Shown here one piece after another: positions 45,604 through 54,595 of a stretch of DNA of 64,000 bases. The notes under the pieces are model-generated. The model had not been told where the DNA came from and searched no databases. It worked only from the letters and a program-made list of their open reading frames with translations. Made by a program: the position numbers and the translations under genes. Within the stretch, counting starts at the first letter, position 1; each line of letters starts with the position of its first letter. The DNA is from JAGVSR01 sp963750715 (GTDB lineage Bacteria; Pseudomonadota; Alphaproteobacteria; Rhizobiales; Hyphomicrobiaceae), in assembly GCA_963750715.1 (NCBI GenBank), contig CAVVRP010000012.1, positions 930,001 to 994,000 of the forward strand. Reading direction: 5' to 3'.

Positions 45604-46728
45604 ATGCCCTGGAGCAATCAGAACGGTGGCGGCTGGAAAAGCGGCGGCGGCGGTGGCGGCGGCGGGCCGTGGGGGCAGGGTCCGGGCAGCGGCGGCGGTG
45701 GCCAGCCGCCCGATCTGGAAGAAATGCTAAAGCGCAGCCAGGATCGTATGAAACAGGCGATGCAGGGCTCGGGCGTTCCCGGTCCGCTGCTGTTTCTCGT
45801 CGGCGCGGTGGCTGCGGCCTTCGTCGCGTGGCATGCGTTCTTCTTCCGCGTCAATCCCGATGAACTCGGCGTCGTCATGCGCTTCGGCGAATTCGTCCGC
45901 CAGGAGCCGCCGGGGCTTCACTTCCGCCTGCCCTATCCGATCGAAGAAGTGATGCTGCCGAAGGTTACCCGCCAGAACATCACCGAAATCGGTATGCGCT
46001 CTTCGGGCGGTTCGCGCGGCTTCACGGCAAGTGTGCAAGACGTGCGCGAGGAAAGCCTCATGCTGACGGGCGACGAGAACATCGTCGACATCGACTTCGT
46101 CGTGTTTTGGCGCATTCGCGACGCGGGCCAGTACCTGTTCAACATCCAGAACCCCGAAAACACCGTCAAGGAAGTCTCCGAAAGCGCCATGCGCGAGGTC
46201 GTCGGCCAGTCGAACATTCAGCCGATCCTCACCGAGGCCCGCCAGAAGCTCGAGCAGGACGTGATGAAGCTCATTCAGTCGACACTTGACCGTTACAAGG
46301 CCGGCATCACGATCGATCAGGTCCAGTTACAGAAGTCCGATCCGCCGAGCGACGTGATCGAGGCGTTCCGGTCTGTGCAGGCCGCACGTCTCGAAAAAGA
46401 GACGCTCCAGAACCAAGCCAGCTCGTACGCCAACAAGGTCGTGCCAGAAGCGCGCGGCGAAGCGGAACGCATCCTGCAGGCCGCCGAAGGCTACAAGCAG
46501 CAGACGGTCGCCGAGGCGCTCGGCCAGACGGCCCGGTACTCACAGGTCTATGAGGAATACAAGAAGGCCCCCGACGTAACCCGTCAGCGCATGTACCTGG
46601 AAACCATGGAGCGCGTAATGGGCGGCACCGACAAGATCATCATCGACGGCAAGAACGGTCAGGGCGTCGTGCCATTCCTGCCACTTGACCAGTTGCAGCG
46701 CAAGCCTGCCGCGACGGGAGGCCAGTAA
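45604..46728 (+). CDS. hflK: FtsH modulator HflK
   Basis: This is a protein of about 374 residues. The ATG at 45604 opens MPWSNQNGGGWKSGGGGGGG, the Gly-rich cytosolic tail typical of HflK; the frame is open to 45541. One membrane helix (about 60-82) is followed by the SPFH/band-7 domain (NPDELGVVMRFGEFVRQEPP onward) and a coiled coil (AEGYKQQTVAEALGQ). With HflC it forms a periplasmic cage that controls the FtsH protease. It is followed 2 nt later by hflC. Confidence 0.95.
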   Translation: MPWSNQNGGGWKSGGGGGGGGPWGQGPGSGGGGQPPDLEEMLKRSQDRMKQAMQGSGVPGPLLFLVGAVAAAFVAWHAFFFRVNPDELGVVMRFGEFVRQEPPGLHFRLPYPIEEVMLPKVTRQNITEIGMRSSGGSRGFTASVQDVREESLMLTGDENIVDIDFVVFWRIRDAGQYLFNIQNPENTVKEVSESAMREVVGQSNIQPILTEARQKLEQDVMKLIQSTLDRYKAGITIDQVQLQKSDPPSDVIEAFRSVQAARLEKETLQNQASSYANKVVPEARGEAERILQAAEGYKQQTVAEALGQTARYSQVYEEYKKAPDVTRQRMYLETMERVMGGTDKIIIDGKNGQGVVPFLPLDQLQRKPAATGGQ

Positions 46729-46730
46729 TC

Positions 46731-47612
46731 ATGCGCAAGTTCCTCGCGTTCCTCGTCGTCCTTCTCGCCATCGCGGGCGCCGGCCTCTACGCCTCCGCGT
46801 TCATCGTACATCAGAACGAGCAGGCTCTCGTGCTGCGCTTCGGTGAGCCCAAGCACGTGATCCGCGAACCCGGCCTCAACTGGAAGGTGCCGGTTCTCGA
46901 TACCGTCGACATCTTCGACAAGCGCATTCTCGACCTCGATACTTCGCCCCAGGAAGTAACAGCGTCCGATCAGAAGCGTCTCGTCGTCGATGCGTTCGCG
47001 CGGTATCGGATCATCGACCCGCTGAAATTCTATCAGAACCTACGCTACGAAGAGGCCGTGCGTTCGCGGCTGGGGCCGATCATCGAGTCGACCCTGCGCG
47101 GCGTTCTTGGCGGTGTGACGTTCGGCGACGTGGTTCGCGAAAAGCGCGAACAGCTCATGCGCCGCATCGCCGACCAGGTAAACGTCGAGGGCGCCAAGCT
47201 CGGCCTCGAAGTCGTCGACGTGCGCATCAAGCGCGCCGACCTGCCGGAACAGAACCAGAAGAGCGTGTTTGAACGCATGCGAGCCGAGCGCGAGCGGGAA
47301 GCGGCTGAGTTCCGCGGCCAGGGCACCGCGGAAGCGAACCGCATCCGCGCAACCGCCGATCGCGAAGTCACCGTTATCAAGGCCGAGGCGACGCGCAAGG
47401 GCGAGCAGATGCGCGGCAAGGGCGACGCCGAGCGAAACCGTATCTTTGCCGAGGCCTTCGGCAAGGATCAGGACTTCTTCGGCTTCTACCGTTCGATGCA
47501 GGCCTATGAAGCGGCCATGAAGTCGGGCGATACGCGGCTGATCCTTTCGCCGGATTCGCCCTTCTTCAAGTACTTCAACGATCCGTCGGGGACTCGGACC
47601 GCTCCGCAATGA
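46731..47612 (+). CDS. hflC: FtsH modulator HflC
   Basis: This 293-residue partner of HflK has an N-terminal membrane helix (FLAFLVVLLAIAGAGLYASA) and an SPFH domain starting VHQNEQALVLRFGEPKHVI, with VDIFDKRILDLDTSPQEVT and DVRIKRADLPEQNQKSVFER. A long helix then runs to DFFGFYRSMQAYEAAM and ends KYFNDPSG. Its stop overlaps the DUF2065 start by 4 nt. Confidence 0.95.
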   Translation: MRKFLAFLVVLLAIAGAGLYASAFIVHQNEQALVLRFGEPKHVIREPGLNWKVPVLDTVDIFDKRILDLDTSPQEVTASDQKRLVVDAFARYRIIDPLKFYQNLRYEEAVRSRLGPIIESTLRGVLGGVTFGDVVREKREQLMRRIADQVNVEGAKLGLEVVDVRIKRADLPEQNQKSVFERMRAEREREAAEFRGQGTAEANRIRATADREVTVIKAEATRKGEQMRGKGDAERNRIFAEAFGKDQDFFGFYRSMQAYEAAMKSGDTRLILSPDSPFFKYFNDPSGTRTAPQ

Positions 47613-47794
47613 ACGATCTGGCGGCAGCACTAGGCCTCGTTCTCGTGTTCGAGGGGCTGCTTTGGGCCCTGGCCCCCGAGACGGCGAAGCACATGCTTGA
47701 AACGGCTGCCACCACGCCGCCCGCAACCCTCAAGGTCTTCGGTTGGGGCGCCGTGGCCGCGGGAGCCTTGATCGTGTGGCTGGTGCGAGGCTGA
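47609..47794 (+). CDS. DUF2065 small membrane protein
   Basis: This 61-residue protein has two hydrophobic segments (LAAALGLVLVFEGLLWALAP and LKVFGWGAVAAGALIVWLVR). It begins in ATGA overlap with hflC, so it is translationally coupled. DUF2065 genes recur next to hflKC and degP in proteobacteria, suggesting a part in the HflKC/FtsH envelope quality system; the exact role is unknown. Confidence 0.85.
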   Translation: MNDLAAALGLVLVFEGLLWALAPETAKHMLETAATTPPATLKVFGWGAVAAGALIVWLVRG

Positions 47795-47974
47795 CGGGCG
47801 TCTCGCGCCTTCGATGCGCATGCGTTTAGTCTGCCGCAATTGACACACGCCAGCCCCCGGCCCCACTTTGGCCGGACTCGATCAACAGCCTGGGCCACGT
47901 TACCGTGTGCAGGATCCCGGTTTCGCTCTACACATGACAGCCGCGGCAACGCATTCCTCTTCTAGGAGTTCTGC

Positions 47975-49477
47975 ATGAACCTGACGATCGCACCGGTGGC
48001 CGGGCAGATCCGCACTCGCTTGTATGGCGCTATTGCAGCCGGTCTTGCCGCTGTGTGCGTTGCAGGAGGGCTCGTTGCCACAACTCCGGCGGGCGCCGAA
48101 CACGTCGGCCCGCAGTCGATCGCGCCGCTGGCAGAAAAACTGAGCGACGCCGTCGTCAACATCTCGACGAGCCAGACGGCGAAAACGCCTGAAGGCATCC
48201 CGATGCCGAAGGTACCGAAGGGATCGCCTTTCGAGGACTTCTTTGACGATTTCTTCAATAAGCGGGGCGGGCGCACGCCGCAAGCCGATCGCAAGGTGTC
48301 TTCGCTGGGATCCGGTTTCGTCATCGACGGGAATGAGGGCTTGATCGTCACGAACAACCACGTGATCGACGGCGCCGACGAGATCATTATCAATTTCCAC
48401 GACGGATCGAAGCTGAAGGTCGACAAGGTCCTCGGAAAGGATTCCAAAGCCGACCTCGCCCTTCTCAAGGTGACGCCGAAGAAGCCGCTGGTGGCGGTTC
48501 CGTTCGGATCGTCCAGTGACATGAGGGTCGGCGACTGGGTGATGGCGATCGGCAATCCTTTCGGTCTCGGCGGAACCGTCACTGTCGGCATCATTTCCGC
48601 CAAGCAGCGCGATATCAACGCGGGGCCCTACGACGACTTCCTGCAGACCGACGCGGCCATCAACCGTGGGAACTCCGGCGGCCCCCTGTTCAACCTCGAT
48701 GGACAGGTGATCGGCGTGAATACCGCCATCATCTCACCAACCGGCGGTTCCATCGGCATCGGCTTCGCCGTTCCCTCCGACACGGTGCAAGCAGTGGTGC
48801 AGCAGCTCAAGGAATTCGGCGAAGTGCGCCGCGGCTGGCTTGGCGTCAAGATCCAGACGGTGACGGACGACATCGCGGTAAGCCTGGGCGTGCCTGAGAA
48901 CACCGGCGCCCTCGTCGCCGGCGTCACTCCTGACAGCCCCGCCGCCAAGGCAGGTTTCGAAGCCGGCGATGTCATCCTGAAGTTCGACGGCAAGGACGTC
49001 ACCACCATGCGCGGCTTGCCGCGTCTTGTGGCCCAGGCTCCGATTGGAAAGACTGTCGATGTCGAAATTCTGAGGAAGGGCGAAAAGAAGACGATTCCTG
49101 TTGCGGTTGGCCGACTCGAAGATGACGAGGACAAGCCCGAGCCTGTTAGTGAAAAGAAGGAAGACGCCGACAAACCGGGCCCGACATCGCTGCTCGGCCT
49201 GAGCGTGACGCCGCTGACCGACGAGATGCGCACGAAGTTCGGCTTCGACCCTCGCGTCAAAGGCCTGATCGTGACGGAGATCGACCCCGAGAGCCCGGGC
49301 GCCGGCAAGAACATAAAGCCCGGCGACGTCATCGTCGAGGCGCAACAGGAACCGGTCAAGGAAGCGGCCGATCTTGCGCGCGCCATTGACAAGGCGAAGA
49401 CCGCCGGTGGCAAGCAGATCCTGCTTCTCGTAGAAGACTCCAAGGGAGATACGCGCTTTGTCGCCCTGCCGTTCTGA
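47975..49477 (+). CDS. degP: Periplasmic Do-family serine protease (DegP/MucD)
   Basis: This 500-residue protein has a signal-type N-terminus (LYGAIAAGLAAVCVAGGLVA) and a trypsin-like domain. The triad is His in VTNNHVIDGAD, Asp in DSKADLALLKV and Ser in INRGNSGGPLFN. Two PDZ domains follow (about 280-370 and 410-495), with an acidic linker between (DDEDKPEPVSEKKEDADK). It degrades or refolds damaged envelope proteins. GGAG precedes the ATG. It lies downstream of hflK-hflC-DUF2065. Confidence 0.95.
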   Translation: MNLTIAPVAGQIRTRLYGAIAAGLAAVCVAGGLVATTPAGAEHVGPQSIAPLAEKLSDAVVNISTSQTAKTPEGIPMPKVPKGSPFEDFFDDFFNKRGGRTPQADRKVSSLGSGFVIDGNEGLIVTNNHVIDGADEIIINFHDGSKLKVDKVLGKDSKADLALLKVTPKKPLVAVPFGSSSDMRVGDWVMAIGNPFGLGGTVTVGIISAKQRDINAGPYDDFLQTDAAINRGNSGGPLFNLDGQVIGVNTAIISPTGGSIGIGFAVPSDTVQAVVQQLKEFGEVRRGWLGVKIQTVTDDIAVSLGVPENTGALVAGVTPDSPAAKAGFEAGDVILKFDGKDVTTMRGLPRLVAQAPIGKTVDVEILRKGEKKTIPVAVGRLEDDEDKPEPVSEKKEDADKPGPTSLLGLSVTPLTDEMRTKFGFDPRVKGLIVTEIDPESPGAGKNIKPGDVIVEAQQEPVKEAADLARAIDKAKTAGGKQILLLVEDSKGDTRFVALPF

Positions 49478-49563
49478 GGCTGCCGGGGTCTGCGTGTCGC
49501 GATTGAGAATCAGCAGCCGTCCGCCTGCACCGTTATCAAGTTTTTTGTGAGGAGTCCGAACCC

Positions 49564-50277
49564 GTGTCCGCCAATACGAGCCTGCTCGACACCATCCTGG
49601 ACAGTCTCGTTCCCGTGCACCGGGACGGCCACAAGTTCATCGCCATCGGCGCCGCGACCACCCTCCTCCTGTTCTGGATCTGGGACCCGCTCGGCTGGAT
49701 CGCCGCCGCCGTGACCGCGTGGATCATCTACTTCTTTCGCGATCCCGACCGGGTGACGCCGCTGCGCGAGGGACTGATCATCTCACCTGCCGACGGTCGG
49801 ATTTCAGCCATTGAAAAGGTTCGTCCCCCGCCTGAACTGGGGCTTGGCGATGACGAGCGCGTGCGCGTCTCGGTGTTCCTGTCGGTCTTCGACGTGCATA
49901 TCAACCGCGCACCGGTCGCCGGCCGTATCGTCCGCTCGGTCTATGTCCCGGGCGCTTTCCTCAATGCCGCGCTTGACAAGGCCAGTGAAGACAACGAGCG
50001 CCGGGCACTCGTGATCGAGACGGCCTCTAACCAGCAGATCGGCGTCGTTCAGATCGCCGGGCTTGTGGCGCGCCGCATCGTGACATTCGTTACGGAGGGC
50101 GCCGTCGTCGGAACCGGAGAGCGCTTCGGCATCATTCGCTTCGGCAGCCGCGTCGATACGTTTCTGCCGCCGGGGCACACCGCTCTCGTTGCCGTTGGAC
50201 AACGTGCGGTCGCCGGCGAGACTGTGCTGGCCGATCTCAAGTCGAACGAGCCCGAGCGTGAAGCCCGCCGCGACTAG
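49564..50277 (+). CDS. psd: Phosphatidylserine decarboxylase
   Basis: This is a 237-residue short-form enzyme with GTG start. A membrane segment is near TTLLLFWIWDPLGWIAAAVT. Family blocks are YFFRDPDRVTPLREGLIISP, DGRISAIEKV, VFLSVFDVHINRAPVAGRIV and the self-cleavage site FGS in IIRFGSRVDTF, where the Ser becomes the pyruvoyl group. It makes phosphatidylethanolamine, the presumed substrate of PmtA encoded 30 kb away. In many relatives pssA follows psd; here the next gene is convergent and unrelated. Confidence 0.94.
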   Translation: MSANTSLLDTILDSLVPVHRDGHKFIAIGAATTLLLFWIWDPLGWIAAAVTAWIIYFFRDPDRVTPLREGLIISPADGRISAIEKVRPPPELGLGDDERVRVSVFLSVFDVHINRAPVAGRIVRSVYVPGAFLNAALDKASEDNERRALVIETASNQQIGVVQIAGLVARRIVTFVTEGAVVGTGERFGIIRFGSRVDTFLPPGHTALVAVGQRAVAGETVLADLKSNEPEREARRD

Positions 50278-50282
50278 GCGGC

Positions 50283-52049
50283 CTACTTGCGACCTGCCGG
50301 CGGAACGGACCTCACGACGCCCAGTTCATCGTTCAGGCGTCGGGCTTGCGACGGCCAGCTCGCGGCAACCCAGTCGTCGGTTCCAAACAGCCAGTACCAG
50401 ACGCGGTTGCGCCGGTAATACCGCTCGACGGTAATGCGATGCATCCGGTCCATCGAACCCGAAAGGTATTCGAGCATTTGGATCGGCTTTAGCGCTGCAC
50501 CTTCGACAGCTTCGAAGCGCGGCCCAAACCCGTCGAGACGCGCACTCACGGCCGAGAACGACTGGCTGCCGTCCTGACGCCAGGCTTCGATCGAACCGGC
50601 GAGCGTGTGCTGGTTCGCATTGATCTTGACGAGCGCGTCGTGCACTTCGCCCAGTTCGAGGGCATGTGTTGCCTGCGCCTCTGCGGTCTTGGTGGCGTAA
50701 TCGCCGAGCATCCGCTCTAGGTTGGTGATGCGTTCAGCCTGCATGGCGATAGTCTTGGTTGCCTCAGTCTGCCGGTTTTCGACGGTGGCGAGAAGGACGT
50801 CGAGGCGCTGTGCCAATGGTGTCAGAACGGCGACGGCGATTTCACTTCGCTGATGTTCGATTATGTTGGCAAGCGCCTTGATTTCCGCGAGGCGCGCGGC
50901 GGTGGCCTCCGCGTTCTGGCTTCGATCCGTGGCCGCGGCCTGTTCCAGGTCGGCGAGCCGCTGGACGATTTCACCCGACTTGTCCGCGCCACGCGACAGC
51001 ACGGCTTGTTCGATGATTTCGAGGCGGCTTTCGATGGTCGACAGGTCGTTCGATTGAGCGCGGAGGGCCTTGACTTGCTCTTCGGCCTGACGGGCCGCTT
51101 CCAAAACGCGCTCGGCATTGCGGGCGGCCTCGGCGGCGTTAGCCTGAATGATCCGCTCGATGGCGTTCATGCGCTCGATGACGGCACCGGCGTCGGAGCC
51201 CGACGCGCGCGCGGCCTCTTCGATCGCATCGAGACGGGTCGTCAGTACTCCCTGCGAGCGATCGGTCGCGACCTTGGGCTCGCGTTCCGTGCCAAGCGCG
51301 CGCACCATCTGCTCGAGCGCATCGAGGCGCGAATTCTGGACGCTGTCGGTTGGCGTGGCTGGGGTATCGCCGCGGCCAGCGGGCGCACGAGGGGCATCGA
51401 GATAATAGCCGGCAGCGCCGCGCTGTCTGTCACCGCGATAGTAGTCCTGCTCGTAGCGGACGTCCGCGCCGTAGCCGGGGCGCGTATAGGCGGGCGGCAT
51501 GGTTGACTCTCCGGGTGCAACAGGGGGGCGCAGGGACTGGCGGGATAATAGGGCAAGGCCCGGCAAATCCGGCTCAATGTCCATGATCGTGGTCAGAATA
51601 TCGTCGACGGTGGCGGGCGAACTGCGCCGGGAGGCCTGGGCGCTGGCGACCCGGAGCACGTGTTCCAATTCGTCGGATCGCCGCGGCGCCGTCCTGCCGT
51701 TCACGAACCCCACCGGAATGTCGCTGGCAATGACCGTCGCACTTTCGCGGCGTAGCGCCGTGACGCGCACTCCGCGTGCCTCCATGGCTTCCGCCGCCGC
51801 ATCGATGCGAGTGAGGGCGTTCAGCAGATGTTCGAGACGAACTTCGGCGGATCGGTGGGCGAGCGCGAAATCGAAGGCGTGATTGACTGCAGCCAGGACC
51901 GTTTCATCGACCCAGATCGGGCCACCGCGAGACACGCGGGGGATACGGGGACCACCTGGATCCGCAGGGCCCCAATTGGGCGGTTCGGCGGAGGCGGCAC
52001 TCCAGGTCTGGGGAGTGCGCAAATCGAGGTCATCGCCCCGGTAGGTCAT
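50283..52049 (-). CDS. Orphan Clp N-domain protein with long coiled coils
   Basis: This is a protein of about 588 residues (ATG at 52049 with GGGGA upstream). Residues about 45-180 resemble the Clp amino-terminal repeat domain (AAVNHAFDFALAHRSAEVRL, EHLLNALTRIDAAAEAMEAR, DELEHVLRVASAQASRRSSP), normally found on ClpA/ClpC ATPases. No AAA+ motif follows. Instead there is a Pro/Tyr-rich linker and about 300 residues of predicted coiled coil. The basic-aromatic C-terminal patch RYYRRNRVWYWLFGTDDWV might touch membrane. It is probably a cytosolic adaptor or scaffold; no function is established. Confidence 0.75.
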   Translation of the reverse strand: MTYRGDDLDLRTPQTWSAASAEPPNWGPADPGGPRIPRVSRGGPIWVDETVLAAVNHAFDFALAHRSAEVRLEHLLNALTRIDAAAEAMEARGVRVTALRRESATVIASDIPVGFVNGRTAPRRSDELEHVLRVASAQASRRSSPATVDDILTTIMDIEPDLPGLALLSRQSLRPPVAPGESTMPPAYTRPGYGADVRYEQDYYRGDRQRGAAGYYLDAPRAPAGRGDTPATPTDSVQNSRLDALEQMVRALGTEREPKVATDRSQGVLTTRLDAIEEAARASGSDAGAVIERMNAIERIIQANAAEAARNAERVLEAARQAEEQVKALRAQSNDLSTIESRLEIIEQAVLSRGADKSGEIVQRLADLEQAAATDRSQNAEATAARLAEIKALANIIEHQRSEIAVAVLTPLAQRLDVLLATVENRQTEATKTIAMQAERITNLERMLGDYATKTAEAQATHALELGEVHDALVKINANQHTLAGSIEAWRQDGSQSFSAVSARLDGFGPRFEAVEGAALKPIQMLEYLSGSMDRMHRITVERYYRRNRVWYWLFGTDDWVAASWPSQARRLNDELGVVRSVPPAGRK

Positions 52050-52248
52050 GTCGACTCGTCCCCTACAAGCGCCCCCGCGCGGTCCCCTTTTCGAGGGCCG
52101 TACAGGGTTTACCGCGTCCGCTACAAGCAAAACCACGCCACGTTAGTTCCTTTTTAGCGGCATCACGAGGGCGACGGCGGATCTGAGCATATGTTTGGTG
52201 AACGCCACGCGGCGCCGCGGAGCCCTTGCCCCAATGTCAGATCTTGGA

Positions 52249-52926
52249 TCAGACCTTGGTCGCCAGCTGTTCCTGAACTGCGGGGCCTTCGTTGCGAGGA
52301 TTGTTGAGTTTCGGGCTGACGGCGATGATCTCCAGCAAACCGTCTGAACAGGGTTTCAGAAGGCGGTCGGTCTCCTCGCTCGTCCCCGTCGAACAGTCGA
52401 GCCAGACCTGGAAATTCTCCGGCGCGATGATCACCGGCATGCGGTCGTGCAGAGTGGCCACGGCCGCGTTCGCCGCAGTCGTCAGAATGGCCATCGTTTC
52501 GATCTCGCTGCCGTCGGCGCCGAGCCAGTGCTCCCAGATGCCGGCCATTCCCATCATGCCGCCGCCGGCGGACCGGACAAGGTAGGGTTGCTTGGCGCTG
52601 GGCTTGCCGGTCCACTCATAGAAGCCATCGGTTGGCACCAGGCACCGGCGATGGCGCATGGAACCGCGGAATGACGGCTTGCTGGCGGCCGTTTCGCTGC
52701 GGGCGTTGATGAGGGGCGAGAACTCGCGCGGATCCTTGACCCATAACGGGATCAGCCCCCACCGCACCAGCGCCAGTTCGCGGTCATGGGCGGCATTCTG
52801 GCGAACGATCGCGACTGGCTGCGTCGGGGCAATATTATACCGGGGCGGAAACTCGAGCCCTTGGCGGCACTTGAAGTAGGAGCGCACCGCTTCGGCCGGG
52901 GATGTGAGGGAGTATCGCGAGCACAT
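52249..52926 (-). CDS. SOS response-associated peptidase family (HMCES/YedK)
   Basis: This 225-residue SRAP-domain protein has catalytic Cys2 (MCSRYSL), Asn/Arg in LINARSETAASKPSF, Glu in CLVPTDGFYEW and His in LHDRMPVIIAPE. These proteins crosslink to abasic sites in single-stranded DNA through Cys2 to protect them. Motifs and length are standard. It is a single gene, divergent from the TIGR02301-like gene. Confidence 0.93.
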   Translation of the reverse strand: MCSRYSLTSPAEAVRSYFKCRQGLEFPPRYNIAPTQPVAIVRQNAAHDRELALVRWGLIPLWVKDPREFSPLINARSETAASKPSFRGSMRHRRCLVPTDGFYEWTGKPSAKQPYLVRSAGGGMMGMAGIWEHWLGADGSEIETMAILTTAANAAVATLHDRMPVIIAPENFQVWLDCSTGTSEETDRLLKPCSDGLLEIIAVSPKLNNPRNEGPAVQEQLATKV

Positions 52927-53090
52927 GACCGTTACTCTGAGACTGAGCGACGCACGCCGTACGCGGCAAGATGTTGGTTATGCCAGGAGCACGGTCTCTA
53001 AGGTCGGCGTGCCGTGCCTTGGCCCAGAATCGGTGCTATTGGATCGACATTCAAGGGTGTGTCCAATTCGGTGACCTATACGCTAGAGCC

Positions 53091-53489
53091 ATGATGCATC
53101 GCGTTCAATCCCGACGCCTCCTGGCGGCCGTTCTGATCCTGCTTGCCGTCGTCGCCGGCGCCGCGCCGGGCGCCGTAGCAGCGCCCGACCAGAAGCCTTA
53201 CGACGACAAGCTGATGCGCCTCGCCGAAATCCTGGGAGCTGTGCATTATCTGCGCGAACTGTGCAGCGCCAACGATGGCCAGCAGTGGCGCGATCGCATG
53301 CGCGAACTGCTCGACGCGGAGGGTACGAGCGCCTTGCGGCGAGCGCGTCTGACGCGCGTTTTCAACCAGGGCTATCGCAGTTACGCCCGCACCTACACCA
53401 CCTGCACGCCGTCGGCGCAATCAGCGATCGACAAGTTCATGTCAGAGGGCGTGCAGATCTCTGAAGGCCTTGCCAAAAGCGTTCCTTAA
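53091..53489 (+). CDS. TIGR02301-family exported protein
   Basis: This is a protein of about 132 residues (ATG at 53091; the frame is open to 52971). The signal peptide is RRLLAAVLILLAVVAGAAPG. The mature segment LMRLAEILGAVHYLRELCSA, then QGYRSYARTYTTCTPSA with a second conserved Cys, matches an alphaproteobacterial family of unknown function (TIGR02301). The two Cys likely form a disulfide in the periplasm. Confidence 0.8.
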   Translation: MMHRVQSRRLLAAVLILLAVVAGAAPGAVAAPDQKPYDDKLMRLAEILGAVHYLRELCSANDGQQWRDRMRELLDAEGTSALRRARLTRVFNQGYRSYARTYTTCTPSAQSAIDKFMSEGVQISEGLAKSVP

Positions 53490-53601
53490 CCCCCTTTTCG
53501 GCGACCACCGGTTTACCCTGAATTGTAGCTGAGACTAGACCTGCGCCCAGTCCATGTTAGTCAGTGGGTGTCTGGGGGGCCGCCAGTAGGGATTGAATAC
53601 C

Positions 53602-53871
53602 GTGACGGGGAAGCAGGAAACACGACGACGCGATTGCGAACTAGGCGAGGGAGACGACTCGAGCTCTCGCGCATTGAGCCTCATTCTGGCAGCGTGGGAC
53701 GAAGGCTCAGAACTCGGCGTGGCGCCTGAGCAGATGGCTTACGCGGCACTCTTCGCAGCACTTACCGACCTTGTGTCGCTGTATGGCGAGGAAGCGGTGA
53801 TCAAGCTGGCCAAGGGGCTCGAACGTCGGATTGAGCAGGGGGAATTCAACATCGGTCACACACTTCAGTGA
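53602..53871 (+). CDS. Small acidic hypothetical protein
   Basis: This is a protein of about 89 residues. The GTG at 53602 has AGGGA at suitable distance; a TTG at 53593 is also in frame. It has a charged N-terminus, then two helices (SRALSLILAAWDEGSELGVA, YAALFAALTDLVSLYGEEAV) and a short charged end. No signal or membrane segment. The family is not recognised. It converges on the LysE gene, with 7 nt between stops. Confidence 0.6.
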   Translation: MTGKQETRRRDCELGEGDDSSSRALSLILAAWDEGSELGVAPEQMAYAALFAALTDLVSLYGEEAVIKLAKGLERRIEQGEFNIGHTLQ

Positions 53872-53878
53872 CTACTGG

Positions 53879-54547
53879 TCAGTGACCGCCGACCAGCAGC
53901 TTGAACGCGATCTCGCCGATCAGCACCAACCCGAAGATCATCAGCAGCACGCCGGCAATCTGGTTGATGCGCGCCAAGGCGCCCGGCGTCAGCCTGTGAC
54001 GAACCCGGCCGATCAAATTCGATAGAAACACCCACCAGGCAACGCTGCCGCCCATGATCGCTGCCACCATGGTGAGCGCATCGATGGTGCTGTTGACCTC
54101 GACGAACGTGCTGACGCCGCCGAAGATGGCAAAGAGACCCAGCACGGCGCCGGGATTGGTGATCGTCAGAAAGAAGGTCTGAGGGATGTCCCAGGCAAAA
54201 TCGCGCAGCGATGCCTTGTCGTCGTCGATCGGACCCAGCGCCTCGATCCGCGGCGCGGTGAAGTACAGCTTCAACGCAAACGCGATGAGTGCCAACCCGC
54301 CGATAATCTGGATGGCCGTGCGGTGATACTGCACGGCTCCTGATATGGCGCCGACACCGAGACTGGCAAACAGAGCGATCAGGCCGTCGCCTAGAACGGC
54401 GCCGAGACCCGCTGCGATGCCACCCCAGAAGCCACGTTCGATGGCACGTTGGATGCAAAGCACGTTGACCGGACCGACCGGCGCTGCGACGAGTATGCCA
54501 ATGATGATTCCGACCGGAATAATGAGAGGATTAGGGATGAATTGCAT
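53879..54547 (-). CDS. LysE-family exporter
   Basis: This 222-residue membrane protein has six hydrophobic segments. The LysE signature AAPVGPVNVLCIQRAIERGF is in TM1-TM2 and TNPGAVLGLFAIFGG in TM4. The family exports amino acids or related small molecules. The longer loop with DDDKASLRDFAWDIPQ between TM3 and TM4 is noted. Substrate not predictable. Confidence 0.88.
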   Translation of the reverse strand: MQFIPNPLIIPVGIIIGILVAAPVGPVNVLCIQRAIERGFWGGIAAGLGAVLGDGLIALFASLGVGAISGAVQYHRTAIQIIGGLALIAFALKLYFTAPRIEALGPIDDDKASLRDFAWDIPQTFFLTITNPGAVLGLFAIFGGVSTFVEVNSTIDALTMVAAIMGGSVAWWVFLSNLIGRVRHRLTPGALARINQIAGVLLMIFGLVLIGEIAFKLLVGGH

Positions 54548-54595
54548 CGAGGGTCAACCGCGCGGCATCAGGCTGAATGCGCCGGCTGAAGGACG

